From Thereva unica (Eukaryota; Arthropoda; Insecta; Diptera; Therevidae), in the NCBI GenBank assembly GCA_949987705.1, contig OX465281.1, forward strand, positions 197,891,112 to 197,955,111: 64,000 nucleotides of DNA, given 5' to 3'. Under the pieces are notes generated by a model that saw only the letters and a list, made by a program, of their open reading frames with translations, was not told where the DNA came from and searched no databases. Made by a program: the position numbers and the translations under genes. Below, in pieces: positions 23,348 to 32,666 of this stretch. The first letter of the stretch is position 1; every line of letters begins with the position of its first letter.

Positions 23348-24871
23348 TTAATCCTTTTTTAGAGTCGAGAACCAATAATTGGTTGTACCTGAACTCGTTT
23401 CCCTTATTAATGGAGGTTGTAAGGACCTATATTTTTCGAGGCCAGTATTATCTTGGAGTATCCTTGAGGAGATCCTAGAACTGATCGATTCACAATCCGA
23501 GTCCTCAATGAGAGGATCTATATTTCCCTTTCCTGCGACATCAGCCACTGAAGATTTCTTCTTAGGCCTTTTTTTCCACGTTTTAGGCCTCTTCGGAGAT
23601 TTTTTACCTTTGTTTTCTTCAGCATGGAACAGGTTATTTATATCTAAACCCACACCCCGTGCTTGCAATTCCCCAGAACGTGTAGGGCTTATACCGTTTA
23701 CAGTCCCTTTCTTACGATATTGAGCATTGAGAAGTCTATTCTTTGCCTTGTAGATCCTAAGCGCGTCCGATCTTGCATAGTTGCCCCTTCGCATTATTGT
23801 AACTAATTCCTTTTCTTTGAGCCACACGGGGCACACTTTCTCAAATGCTCCATGGTTTCCTTTGCAATTTGCACATTTAGCGGCTTTGACGCAATTTCTT
23901 CTTTCTTCACAATTTTGCGTTCCGCACTTACCACAGATCGTCCATTTGGATCTGCATTCCTTGCTGAGGTGGCCAAACCTCTGACATCTGAAACACCTTA
24001 CAGGGGGGGAGACAAATTTGTTCGTTTTGAGACTCGAGTAATATAGTTTAATTTTTTCTGGGATCTTGTCTCCACTTACATAAATTTTTATTTTATTCAC
24101 CTCTTTAGTGACCACCCTCCCTTCAGAAAAGGTTTTCCACTTTAATCTGAAGCACCTTCTGAAATTGATTGAGGGATTGCATAATCTTAAAGCCTCAATC
24201 AGTTCTTCTTCACTCAGTCCTAAATCCACGCCATGAACAATAAAGGGAGTGGCTACTAGACCCAGCGGAATGTATGCTCTGAAAGTTGAGTCTACGGGGC
24301 ACTTATTAATGAAATTATTTGCATTTTCTGCAGAGTCAAAGATGACTTTACATTTGTGTTTTGCAGTATAGGGAATTGAAAGTACACCCTTTGTGGTTGA
24401 TAATAAGAATTTTCCCAAGGAAAGAGGGTTCAGGCTTTTGTTCTCCCTTGAATCAGGGTTGATATGCCGGACTATAACTGTGAAGGGACCAACATCGTTT
24501 TTGTTGTATTCAATTGGGATATTATTGGTAGAAATAGATGGATTGTTTGGTAAAATCCGTGAAGCTTCAGCTAAATTTTGTTGAGTGATCCCTATCGTAG
24601 CTGATGAGTCTTGAGAGGACAAGGTTGGAGATTTGCCCAGAGTATCACTTTTACACTTTAACGATGCGCCTACCTTCTCTGTTCCTTTTAGGTTTTTTTT
24701 GACAGGAACTACAGCTTTGGGCTGCACCATAGGTCTTAATTCAGGGACTACCTTAATTATGCTTGGTGGTGCGCCTTTTTTGTTAATTAACCTAGCTGAC
24801 GTTCTTTTAGTGACACTTATTTTTTCCTTTCGATTTTCCCCGGATATAAGAGGAGAATTTTTTTTATCCAT
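23348..24871 (-). CDS. Jockey-type ORF1 (gag) nucleic-acid-binding protein
   Basis: The intact frame is 529 codons from 24937. The ATG at 24871, followed by DKKNSPLISG, is the likelier start (purine at -3), giving 507 residues. The N-terminal third is basic and serine/proline-rich. Residues about 130-290 form the RRM-like region usual before the knuckles of Jockey-clade gags. Three cysteine-histidine zinc knuckles follow at about 293-348: CFRCQRFGHLSKEC, CGKCGTQNC..., and CANCKGNHGAFEKVC. A lysine-rich segment (KKSPKRPKTWKKRPKKK) suggests nuclear targeting. The role is RNA packaging and chaperoning of the element RNA. No second frame follows. Open reading over 1.5 kb implies recent activity. 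Confidence 0.88.
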   Translation of the reverse strand: MDKKNSPLISGENRKEKISVTKRTSARLINKKGAPPSIIKVVPELRPMVQPKAVVPVKKNLKGTEKVGASLKCKSDTLGKSPTLSSQDSSATIGITQQNLAEASRILPNNPSISTNNIPIEYNKNDVGPFTVIVRHINPDSRENKSLNPLSLGKFLLSTTKGVLSIPYTAKHKCKVIFDSAENANNFINKCPVDSTFRAYIPLGLVATPFIVHGVDLGLSEEELIEALRLCNPSINFRRCFRLKWKTFSEGRVVTKEVNKIKIYVSGDKIPEKIKLYYSSLKTNKFVSPPVRCFRCQRFGHLSKECRSKWTICGKCGTQNCEERRNCVKAAKCANCKGNHGAFEKVCPVWLKEKELVTIMRRGNYARSDALRIYKAKNRLLNAQYRKKGTVNGISPTRSGELQARGVGLDINNLFHAEENKGKKSPKRPKTWKKRPKKKSSVADVAGKGNIDPLIEDSDCESISSRISSRILQDNTGLEKYRSLQPPLIRETSSGTTNYWFSTLKKD

Positions 24872-24937
24872 TTTAATAAAGTAAAGGGAGTAACGGTTGG
24901 ATGGGTGTGAAGATTGAAGACCCAAAACTGGAGGCAA

Positions 24938-25766
24938 GTGGTTGGTTAGAGTAAAAAAATTGAAGTACCCAACGGAATTCTATTGAATTTATGAAATTTT
25001 ATATGAAACTAAAGATAAATTTCGATTTAATGTCGAACTGAAACTGCCACTGTCTAACAAAAATAAAAATCACTAAAACATTAACATGTCACAAGGTGAG
25101 ACGGTAATTTCATTATATATCTAAAAAAAAAGAAAGGAAAAAAAAAACAAGCAATGGAAAAAATTTTCTATTCTTAGGTAAAATAACGGGATTTGAAGAA
25201 TGCCGCTATACCAGGATTCAGTAAATTACACCGTAATGTTAAATTTTTGTCAAACAATGTATTGGTAACAAAATAGCGGGACTCACTAACCACATGGATC
25301 ACTAAAAATTCTAAAAAAAAAATTCCATAAAAGGCAGTAAAGGTGGCCAGGTGCTTTGAAAATAGCAAAGGAAACTCAAAAATTTACACTAGAAAATCTA
25401 AAAAAAGAAAAAAAAAGAAAGCACCTAAAAAAGAAAAATTTTGTATGCAAAAAAAAAAAAAAAAAATTTTAAAAGCTTATCACAAAAGCACATGTAAAAG
25501 AGAATGTAAAAACTTAAAACACTTGACTGAACGACATTCTTTTACAACTAATTAACAAACAAAATCAATAAATAATTAATAAATAATTAATAAATAATGA
25601 AAACCAGAAAGAAAAAACAAAATTAATTTTAAAAAGAAACACTTCGTCTATAAAGCACTGAACTGTAAAAACACTTTAAAAAGAAAAAAAAAAAAAAAAA
25701 AAAGGAAAAGCACTGACTAGCCTATCCACTAACGTGTGACCAAGTCGGAGTCCAAAGAGGAAGTGG
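24938..25766 (-). other. 5' leader of the gag-only element
   Basis: It is matched by the plus-strand leader copies at 5262-6166 and 6201-6364. It is A-rich on the plus strand. Non-LTR elements usually carry an internal promoter at the very 5' end, but no specific promoter motif was recognised. Oligo-A and oligo-T length differences account for much of the variation between copies. Confidence 0.6.
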
Positions 25767-25779
25767 AATTTCTTTTATT

Positions 25780-26090
25780 GTAAACAGCTACATTTAAGGG
25801 CGATTGCAACATTTTTTGAAGCATACAAAATGTAATATAAATTTACTTACAGGTGTAATAAGATATTCCTTTCTTTGAATTACTCACTTTCGCTTTCACT
25901 TTTGCCACAAATTTTATATATATAATTATTATTTATAATTATTTCACATAATTATTTCACTTTTTTTAATCGATTTTAATCCCGCACTTTCACCTTGTTT
26001 TGCCCGCGTTTTATATAAATCTGACGTTTCTTTGGGACGTCATACAACCACAAACACACACATGGCTTGTAAATGTAGAAGGCTTCTACA
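25780..26090. other. Non-coding stretch, no gene seen
   Basis: AT-rich sequence between the retrotransposon target site and the next MITE. It contains repeated ATTATTT/ATAATTATT motifs at 25915-25965. Nothing else was recognised. Confidence 0.4.
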
Positions 26091-26520
26091 AGCCTGAAAC
26101 AGAATCAATGCAGTGCAGTATACTGCACTGCCTGTCAAAGTTTGGTTTTGTGTTTTTCTATTACTCGGCACACAATTGCATTTAGCGCAGTAAGCAGCAG
26201 AATACTGCACTGCAGGTTTAGGCTAAATTCTAAATTTGCTCTGCAGTGTGAGGTTAGAAAATTAAACATCAAATTTTCATAACGGTGGTAGTGTGCCAGT
26301 AAAAACAAATTATTTCTATAAACTGTTAAAGCCGCCAATAACAAAATATTTCTTAAATTTCTCCGCACCATGTTTTCGAAATTAACAACAAATTTGACGT
26401 GTGACTTGATTTGACAAACACTGCACTGCGTTGATTTCGTTATAAGACGCAGTGCCGTAATTTTTGACAAGTAGTAAAAAACACTGCATACTGCACACTG
26501 CGTTGATTCTGTTTCAGGCT
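26091..26520. mobile_element. MITE with GCAGTG-rich ends
   Basis: Ends AGCCTGAAACAGAATCAA and its inverse complement at 26503-26520 are followed on each side by clusters of GCAGTGCAGT / ACTGCACTGC. The ends resemble those of the Harbinger-like MITEs at 58025 and 58494 (AGCCTGAACTACATTG). The flanking triplets (ACA, TCA) do not match exactly. Confidence 0.7.
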
Positions 26521-26651
26521 TCACAAGCCATGCACAACAAAATTTCACACTCTCATTCAAAGGTGCATGGGACTTCAATTTTGCTGTCAGACTTCAAGAC
26601 GAAAGTGACAAGTGCGGTTATTTTTATTTTATTGTGCGGTTCGGGTGGTTT

Positions 26652-26754
26652 TTTATTATGCATATTTTATGTGTAAATCTAAGGTCGGGTAATTATATTA
26701 TTTATTTTAAACCGAAGATAATGTATAAAGTGTATTCATCTGTTTTAATTTTTA
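26652..26754 (+). repeat. Left-hand flank shared by the gene-fragment clusters
   Basis: The stretch from TTATTATGCATATTT through GGGTAATTATATTATTTA to TTTTAATTTTTAG closely matches 17339-17440 and 17682-17783. There it is the intron just upstream of the UGDH exon. Here it is joined instead to an exon of an L1-domain protein. The reuse of one intron end in front of a different gene is strong evidence for composite or chimeric duplication. Confidence 0.75.
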
Positions 26755-27853
26755 GGAGTATTCGTTTTTAACTACAAACGGCACTGCAGAAGCTCCAGCA
26801 ACACCGGAAGCCGGGAATAACAAACAGAAGTCAAAAAAGACTCCTCAACCATCTTTTTCTCTTCAAGAAGCCCCGGAATTCAATGAAGAAAAATTCAACG
26901 AGGTCATCACACAGGAAAATGCTGAGACAGTAATCACGGCTCTCAAGAAGCAAGTTTCTAAAGAAATTACTAACATGAAGAATCAAGTGTTTTCTGACTA
27001 CAAGTATCTTATAAATGTCATCTTCTTCAGTTTCTAAAGAAATTACTAACATGAAGAATCAAGTGTTTTCTGACTACAAGTATCTTATAAATGTCATCTT
27101 CTTCAGTTTCTAAACAAATTACTAACATGAAGATTCAAGTGTTTTCTGACTATATCTTATAAATGTCGCCTGCTTCAAGATCCCCAATTGCCCCAAAAGG
27201 CTCGTCAGACTGTAAGTGTAAATCTTGATATATTATCTTACTTTCATAAAACAAATTATTTCTTCTAGGACCTTAAAAAATCCATTGGCCGACGGAGAAG
27301 TTTGTCTAATTGTAAAAGATTTGCAGAAAGGCTTAAAGGTAGAATATGAGCCTACAATCCAGCACTACGAGGATCTCTTAAAGAAGAAGGGCGTGAAGGG
27401 TATAAAGACAATTATTCCGTTCAATCAGATAAAAACCGAGTACAGAAGCTATGAAATGAAGGAGAAACTTTCAAATTTATACGACTGTTACCTTGTCGAC
27501 GGTGCAATATCGAAACATGTTGACGCCTTTTTGAGAAGGGTAAGAAAATATTATAAAATGTTAAGATAATAAACTTACAAAATAAAATTCTTAACTCCTT
27601 TAGAAATTCCAACGGACAAAGTGTACTCTTTATTCCGTGCGCATGGAGGAGGAGAATCTTGCTCAAGAAATTAAAAAGACGTTCGACAAAGACCAGTTTC
27701 AGACAGCTGGAGAAGGGACCTATGATCTCAATTCCGGTAGGAATTGACAAGCACACTCCTAAACAAGTGGCGGAAAATATTTTAGAAGTTGTTAAGCAAC
27801 TAAAGAAGGTCTATCCTGGTGGTCTGGCGAACATAAGAAACATCTACGCATGA
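26755..27853 (+). pseudogene. Ribosomal-L1-domain protein (RSL1D1/CSIG-like), unprocessed fragment
   Basis: Three coding blocks match the nucleolar L1-domain proteins. 26755-27015 covers the lysine-rich N-terminal part. 27265-27540 holds LADGEVCLIVKDL, YEPTIQHYEDLL and KTIIPFNQIKTEY. 27602-27853 includes SIPVGIDKHTPKQVAENILE. Introns with GT/AG edges remain between blocks. Damage includes a ~77-bp segment repeated three times (about 26945-27180), creating stops, and a one-base shift near 27690. The frame is truncated after ANIRNIY. It is a genomic-DNA copy, now non-functional. Confidence 0.75.
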
Positions 27854-27896
27854 ATTATACTATTATACATTAAAAACCTCTTCGTGGTACAAATTC

Positions 27897-28378
27897 ACCG
27901 CAAACACCTGAAGCTAATTTTATGTATAAAGTAGAAGCGATAAAGCCACGAATTATTATAGAATCGCCTGCCGATGCTCCTATTCAAAGAGATCGTCCGA
28001 AGACAATGCAAATAAAAATATCACGGTTTGGTTTAACAAATATTCGAGAAATGGGATCTCGAGCCGATTTAGCCCAGTCGCTGCATTCTTTACAAGAAGG
28101 AAGATTGGTGTTTGATTCTGGGTTTCCCTGGTGGTGATATGTGCATTGTTACAGATGCAATGCTTACTCATGTTGCAGGTGCAAATAATTTTGTGCTCAA
28201 TATATTTTTGATTTATTTTTTATTTTTCATAATTCTAGCAAACCATGTTCCAACTGTTTCATCTGAAGACTCCTTAGCAGCGAACACATCGTGGACCGAG
28301 CGAAGAGATGTTTGGTGTATAAAATTAGATCCCGTTTGGATAGACTTTTTAGGTGCACGATCTTTAGGTGCAAATAAT
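27897..28378 (+). pseudogene. BLTP3/SHIP164 (UHRF1BP1)-like lipid-transfer protein fragment
   Basis: Blocks EAIKPRIIIESPADAP, DRPKTMQIKISRFGLTNIRE and, after an apparent intron at 28178-28243, RRDVWCIKLDPVWIDFLGA resemble the middle region of the bridge-like lipid-transfer protein 3 family (compare its DVWAVYFSQFWIDYEG). The first block has a frameshift near 28115-28130. Sequence stops resembling the gene at about 28378. Identification rests on recalled family sequence and is moderate. An unprocessed fragment inserted beside the L1-domain fragment is the firm part. Confidence 0.5.
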
Positions 28379-28590
28379 ACCTGCGCCCAGATCAAGGGTC
28401 TCTTGCATACGTTATCTTAATGTTGCATTCTGTATAGAAGATAACTCTTGAGATTTCTGGGCTTGTTGCATCATTAAATTATCACACTGTCTGCGAAGCT
28501 CTTGTATTCTATTAACTTGATCGCGTGAAATTTGCGGCTCCGAAGAATCATTATCCTCGAAATCTTGCTAAAGTCTTATTCTGTTGATTC
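28379..28590 (-). pseudogene. Unidentified coiled-coil gene fragment on the minus strand
   Basis: Read on the minus strand from about 28565, a frame encodes a heptad-like, glutamine-rich stretch (SRDQVNRIQELRRQCDNL and onward). It runs about 50 codons before a stop near 28420, and a similar style of sequence continues after it. Codon-like composition and opposite polarity to the neighbouring fragment suggest a third captured host exon. The family was not recognised. Confidence 0.4.
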
Positions 28591-28596
28591 TAAAAA

Positions 28597-28780
28597 TATA
28601 AAAAGCGACTTTCCACACCACCTCTAGAGGTATCGCGGTAGGGCGCGTTAACCAATTATTTTTAATGGCTGGTTTCCCCAATAGGCCTATTACCATTTTT
28701 TCCCGGGGGACATGAAATTAAAAAAAATACACAGTGTAGAATTATGTAATAAAAATATAAATATAAAAAATAAAAACAAA
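28597..28780. repeat. Right-hand flank shared by both gene-fragment clusters (copy 2)
   Basis: It matches 18446-18625, starting AAAAAGCGACTTTCC and including the ACCTCTAGAGGT palindrome and the GGTTTCCCCAATAGGCC block. A short insertion (CACAGTG near 28725) distinguishes the two. Confidence 0.75.
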
Positions 28781-29046
28781 TCTTCAAATGTAGAAGGCTT
28801 TGGGATAAACTAAGGGTGTATTGGTGTTTATTTGCTCGTTTGTTTTGGTTAATGAAAGAAAACAGCTGATTCAATTGTCTTTCCTTTTCTGTTCTGCATA
28901 TTTGATCGAAGAAAGAGAATCTGGCTTTGTCTCGCCGAGCTCACGAAGTATGCGTTGAGTTTTGCTCAGCAGTGATGTTCGTAAATGCACGCACAACTAA
29001 CCGGGGGAAAATTTTGTATGAAGATGAAAGACTTGTTAGGCTGAAG

Positions 29047-29583
29047 CACTGACATATAATAATGGACTGCTCATCAGCAATTATTCCCATACAAACCGAT
29101 GGCACCAAAAAGGTATAGTCGCTCGCTCATCCATAAGCCTCCAAACTGACAGAAGCACTCAGAAATAAAATCAATTAGAAAAAAATAGACGGGTATAGTG
29201 ATGTTTATATCTTTTGCGTTAAATCAATTAGAAAAAAATAGACGGGTATAGTGATGTTTATAGCTTTTGCTCTTTTCCCCATAAGCCCCCGGACAGAATG
29301 TCAGTTGCTAAGACAGGCGTTAAGAACTTAAATCAGATACACATAAAATTTGCAAATTAATAAAAAAAAGGCATTTTAAAAGGTGAAAAAGTGAAAATAG
29401 TGTTTATTAATTTTTTTAAACAAAATATTTGTGTTGTTTTAATGTTTTAAGTACGTATTTAAAAAAATGTAAATTTCAAAAGTGATTCCGGTGTTTACAT
29501 GGAGTGAAAAAAGGTTTTTAGCCTATGGAACAAATTGGAGCCATGAAAAATTTCTCATAAGCAGTCCATTCTATATGTCAGTG
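29047..29583. mobile_element. Tandem MITE, copy A
   Basis: Inverted ends are CACTGACATATA... and ...TATATGTCAGTG, continuing with GGACTGCTCAT / ATAAGCAGTCC. It is flanked by the 8-mer GGCTGAAG (29039-29046 and 29584-29591). The interior is non-coding and includes a short internal duplication at 29170-29270 (TCAATTAGAAAAAAATAGAC twice). The 8-bp duplication fits a hAT or P superfamily MITE. Confidence 0.85.
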
Positions 29584-29591
29584 GGCTGAAG

Positions 29592-30119
29592 CACTGACAT
29601 ATAATAATGGACTGCTCATCAGCAATTATTCTCATACAAACCGATGGCACCAAAAAGGTATAGTCGACTCGCTCATCCATAAGCCCCCAAACTGACAGAA
29701 AGCACTCAGAAGTAAAATCAGACTGACAGCAATAAAATCAGGTTAAATCAATTAGAAAAAAAAAATAGACGGGTATAGTGATGTTATATCTTTGGGTCTT
29801 TTCCCCATAGACCCCTGGACTTTGACATACAGAATGTCAGTTGCTAAAACAGGCGTTCAGAACTTAAATCAGATACACATAAAATTTGCAAATTAATGAA
29901 AAAAAGGCATTTTAAAAGGTGAAAAAGTGAAAATAGCGTTTATTAATTTTATTAAACAAAATATTTGTGTTGTTTTAATGTTTTAAGTACGTATTTAAAA
30001 AAATTTAAATTTCAAAAGTGATTCCGGTGTTTACATGGAGTGAAAAAAGGTTTGTAGCCTATGGAACAAATTGGTGCCATGAAAATTTCCTCATGAGCAG
30101 TCCATTCTATATGTCAGTG
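29592..30119. mobile_element. Tandem MITE, copy B
   Basis: This is nearly identical to copy A over its whole length and in the same orientation. It starts one 8-mer GGCTGAAG after copy A and is followed by the same 8-mer at 30120-30127. The order is therefore 8-mer, A, 8-mer, B, 8-mer. Confidence 0.85.
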
Positions 30120-30378
30120 GGCTGAAGCTACACCGAACCAGGCAAACAAAACAAAAGCAAATTTCCATACATTTTGGAAAACTGTTTTGCTTGTTTTGCT
30201 TTGAGTTGTGTGAATTAGTATGGAAATTTGCTTTTGTTTTGTTCTGCCTGGTTCAGTGTGGCTTCAGCCTTATTACTAGACTTTGGTAAGAACATCATTG
30301 CTGAGCGCTGAGCGCAAATTTGAAGAATTTGCGCATATAGCTGTTCGCCTTTCACTCATTTACCAAATGAAGATGAAA

Positions 30379-30752
30379 GAGTGAGTTTACACGGCTGCAT
30401 CAAATTAAATTTAATTATTTGATGCAGTCGTGTAAACTCTCTTGCCTGCATTAATTTAATTCACTATTTGATGCAGAACTTATTTAATGCAAATGATGAA
30501 TGTGAGTTTTTATCCTCAAATTAGGATTAAAATATTGGAATATGTAGCAGAATTGTTTTAAAAAGCTTCCAGAATCAAAATAAAGCGAAGCCAGTCGGGA
30601 AAAATCTGAAAATTTAGAAGATTTGCATGTAATTTCATTCATTTTTTAGTTGCCGAACTGAAGGTGACAGATAATCACATGCCGTGTAAACAACACAGCT
30701 TAATGCAGTGTGCATCAATTTAATTATTTGATGCACTCGTGTAAACTCGCTC
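30379..30752. mobile_element. MITE with GAGTTTACACG ends
   Basis: The left end GAGTGAGTTTACACGGCTGC and the right end (complement GAGCGAGTTTACACGAGTGC) are inverted. ATGCA.CAAATTAAATT-type motifs recur four times. The empty site at about 1390-1400 shows the surrounding sequence continuous. The target duplication is AAA or AAAGA; the limits are ambiguous. Confidence 0.75.
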
Positions 30753-30779
30753 AAAGACTAGTTAATTTCTAGCCTTTAG

Positions 30780-31720
30780 GTGCACGTTTAGACAGTTCGT
30801 TTTGTCTCTCCTTTTGGGGCGCCCCAAAGCGAAAATTTGTTTAGACGATTCGCTTTGAGTCCAGTCGCTTTTAAGACAGCTGAAAAAAACGGAATGAAAA
30901 CTAGGGCTGGACCAAAAAAGCAATATTTGTTTTTAAGTGATACTCGAGTGGTTTTTTTAATTGTACAAATAACTAAAAAAATGCTTACAACAATAACAAA
31001 AATAAATTTGGAGAGCATTTAGATTTTTCATAAAAACAACATAGTATTAGAAGGAGCTTAGCAGCAAGAGTTGGTTGGCTCCAAGGATTTCTAATTAAAT
31101 AAATATCTTCTATTCTTGTATAAAGAAAAATTATAACATCCAATTGAAACAAAAATATTTTACTGGCTGACAATTAGCTCTACAAAAAAGTCCTTATTAT
31201 TATGATTTCGCTGAATTCAATAGCTTATACGCAATCAAAATCCATTTCTATAAAAATTATCACACTTTCTACCAAAGGTGTCAAAATATTTTCTTAAAAA
31301 TGATGATTTTATTATTTTGTTTTGACTATATTTTATTGAATTTTCTTATAATAATTGTTAAATTAATTTTTTAATTTAACATTTTGCTTCAGCTCATCCG
31401 TTTTAATAAATATTTCCACAGTCCTTTTATTTTAACAATTATTTACTTTTATTTTAACAATTGCTTTTTTGGCCAACCCTAGAGAACATAAGTTAAAAGA
31501 TTCTCCTTTCTCATTAAAACAGGTCTGCTCATCACGGTGGCTGAAACAAAAATAAAATGAAGCAGTAAAGTGATACACAATGGAATTAGAACAAACAGCT
31601 GATCAGAAAAGGCGAACGTGAGTCGCTTTAAAATCGAGACGCACTTCCCTCCCACCCGAACACTCCCATCATCCACAAATTTCGTGTTGAAAGGTGGGCG
31701 CGACCCGTCTAAACAGGCAC
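30780..31720. mobile_element. MITE with GTGC.(C/T)GTTTAGAC ends, TAG duplication
   Basis: The left end GTGCACGTTTAGACAGTTCG pairs with the right end (complement GTGCCTGTTTAGACGGGTCG), flanked by TAG on both sides (30777-30779, 31721-31723). The empty counterpart is at 1370-1376. A second inverted-repeat element is nested inside. Confidence 0.75.
30904..31479. mobile_element. Nested TA-flanked inverted-repeat element
   Basis: Ends are GGGCTGGACCAAAAAAGCAA and (complement) GGGTTGGCCAAAAAAGCAA, with TA at 30902-30903 and 31480-31481. The interior is T-rich and non-coding. A Tc1/mariner-type MITE is likely. Confidence 0.65.
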
Positions 31721-31749
31721 TAGATCTACCTATTGTAGTGCATATGTAG

Positions 31750-32140
31750 CACGGTCGTATAGACAGGTCTGGGAACTCTCTCACCATCCCATAGAGAAAA
31801 GTGTGACCGTTTCAGATGGACTTTGCAGTAGTTCTTGAATTGATCACTGGCGGCGCAGTAGTCTATGTAACAAATTTCGACCGCGTGCTTTCATGCTTCA
31901 TATCATAATGACATCGTAATTTAGACAAACGAAGTTTCATGGTTATATGGCTGAAAGGCCAGGACCATTAAAAGGCCTCTAAGTGCCACGCTAGCTCACA
32001 ACTAGCAAAAACAACAACACAACAAAAAGTAACATAGACAAATACGCCATCTGGAGTATCTTGATGTAGACTCCAGTAACGATACGCGAAACGGTCACAG
32101 GTTTGAGCAGCGAGTTCCCAGACCTGTCTATACGACCGTG
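31750..32140. mobile_element. hAT-like MITE with ATATGTAG duplication
   Basis: The ends CACGGTCGTATAGACAGGTC and its inverse complement are perfect over the first 29 bases. ATATGTAG flanks both sides (31742-31749 and 32141-32148). The uninterrupted counterpart is at 1340-1356. Confidence 0.88.
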
Positions 32141-32197
32141 ATATGTAGTTATACAATAAATGCGAATGGGAATTGCCAAGGCCATCGTTAAGGCCCC

Positions 32198-32338
32198 CAT
32201 ACACGGTCAAATTGGATGTACATCGAAGGGCGGATGTACAACCAAAACTATCAATTGTGAGCCGGTCGGCCGATCGAAACACATTGCGCTTATGGGTTTG
32301 TTAAAAATCTGGATGTACATCCAATTTTACCGTGTATG
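32198..32338. mobile_element. Small foldback MITE
   Basis: CATACACGGT.AAATTGGATGTACATC at the left is inverted at the right, 141 bp overall. Limits outside the arms are approximate. Confidence 0.6.
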
Positions 32339-32666
32339 CGTGTATGTGTTTGTTTTTTGTGGACAATTGTTTGATTAACTCATCGTTCTTGAAGTATTAA
32401 TATCTATGGAAAACACCAATTGAATTTTGCTAGAGTTTCTTTCTGCGTTAAGAGCGTCTTTCTGGAGTTTTATGTTATGTGATCAAGATCTTGTATCTGA
32501 AAACTTATTTTCTCGTGTCGTTCTGCGAAATTATGGGAATACATAATGTATGATCCTTTGCAAATAAGTTTTTATTCAAGGAATGTATCACAAATGTTAT
32601 ATTGTTAATCATAAAAGCTAAAGAACAATGTTTTCAAAACAAAACTTCTCTCAAATCCTTGATCAC

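Larger units (their letters stand above)
22637..25766 (-). mobile_element. Complete gag-only non-LTR retrotransposon with 13-bp target duplication
   Basis: On the minus strand the element starts CCACTTCCTCTTTGGACTCC at 25766. It has a ~0.9-kb leader, one gag frame, a ~0.7-kb 3' untranslated region, and a tail of AAC repeats at 22637-22650. Both ends are flanked by the same 13 bases, AATTTCTTTTATT (22624-22636 and 25767-25779), so the boundaries are firm. No reverse transcriptase or endonuclease frame lies between. It must therefore be copied by enzymes from elsewhere, as for HeT-A in Drosophila. It differs from HeT-A in having an ordinary target duplication and a (CAA)-type tail. Confidence 0.88.
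29039..30269. mobile_element. Outer MITE (TTA duplication) carrying two tandem MITEs
   Basis: The ends are GGCTGAAG... at 29039 and ...GCTTCAGCC at 30269, with TTA on both sides (29036-29038, 30270-30272). The right part (30120-30269) is a hairpin with arms of about 50 bases, for example GAACCAGGCA / TGCCTGGTTC. The left arm is split after eight bases by two copies of another MITE. A 3-bp duplication suggests a Harbinger-type origin. Confidence 0.8.

Noticed and set aside
22637..25766. Interpretation as part of a telomeric HeT-A/TART-type array
   Set aside because: The copy has a target-site duplication on both sides and a CAA-type tail, is solitary, and sits among ordinary dispersed elements. 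Only the gag-only organisation resembles HeT-A.
26135..26578. 147-codon minus-strand frame
   Set aside because: It spans the MITE at 26091-26520; repeated cysteine/threonine words come from its GCAGTG clusters.
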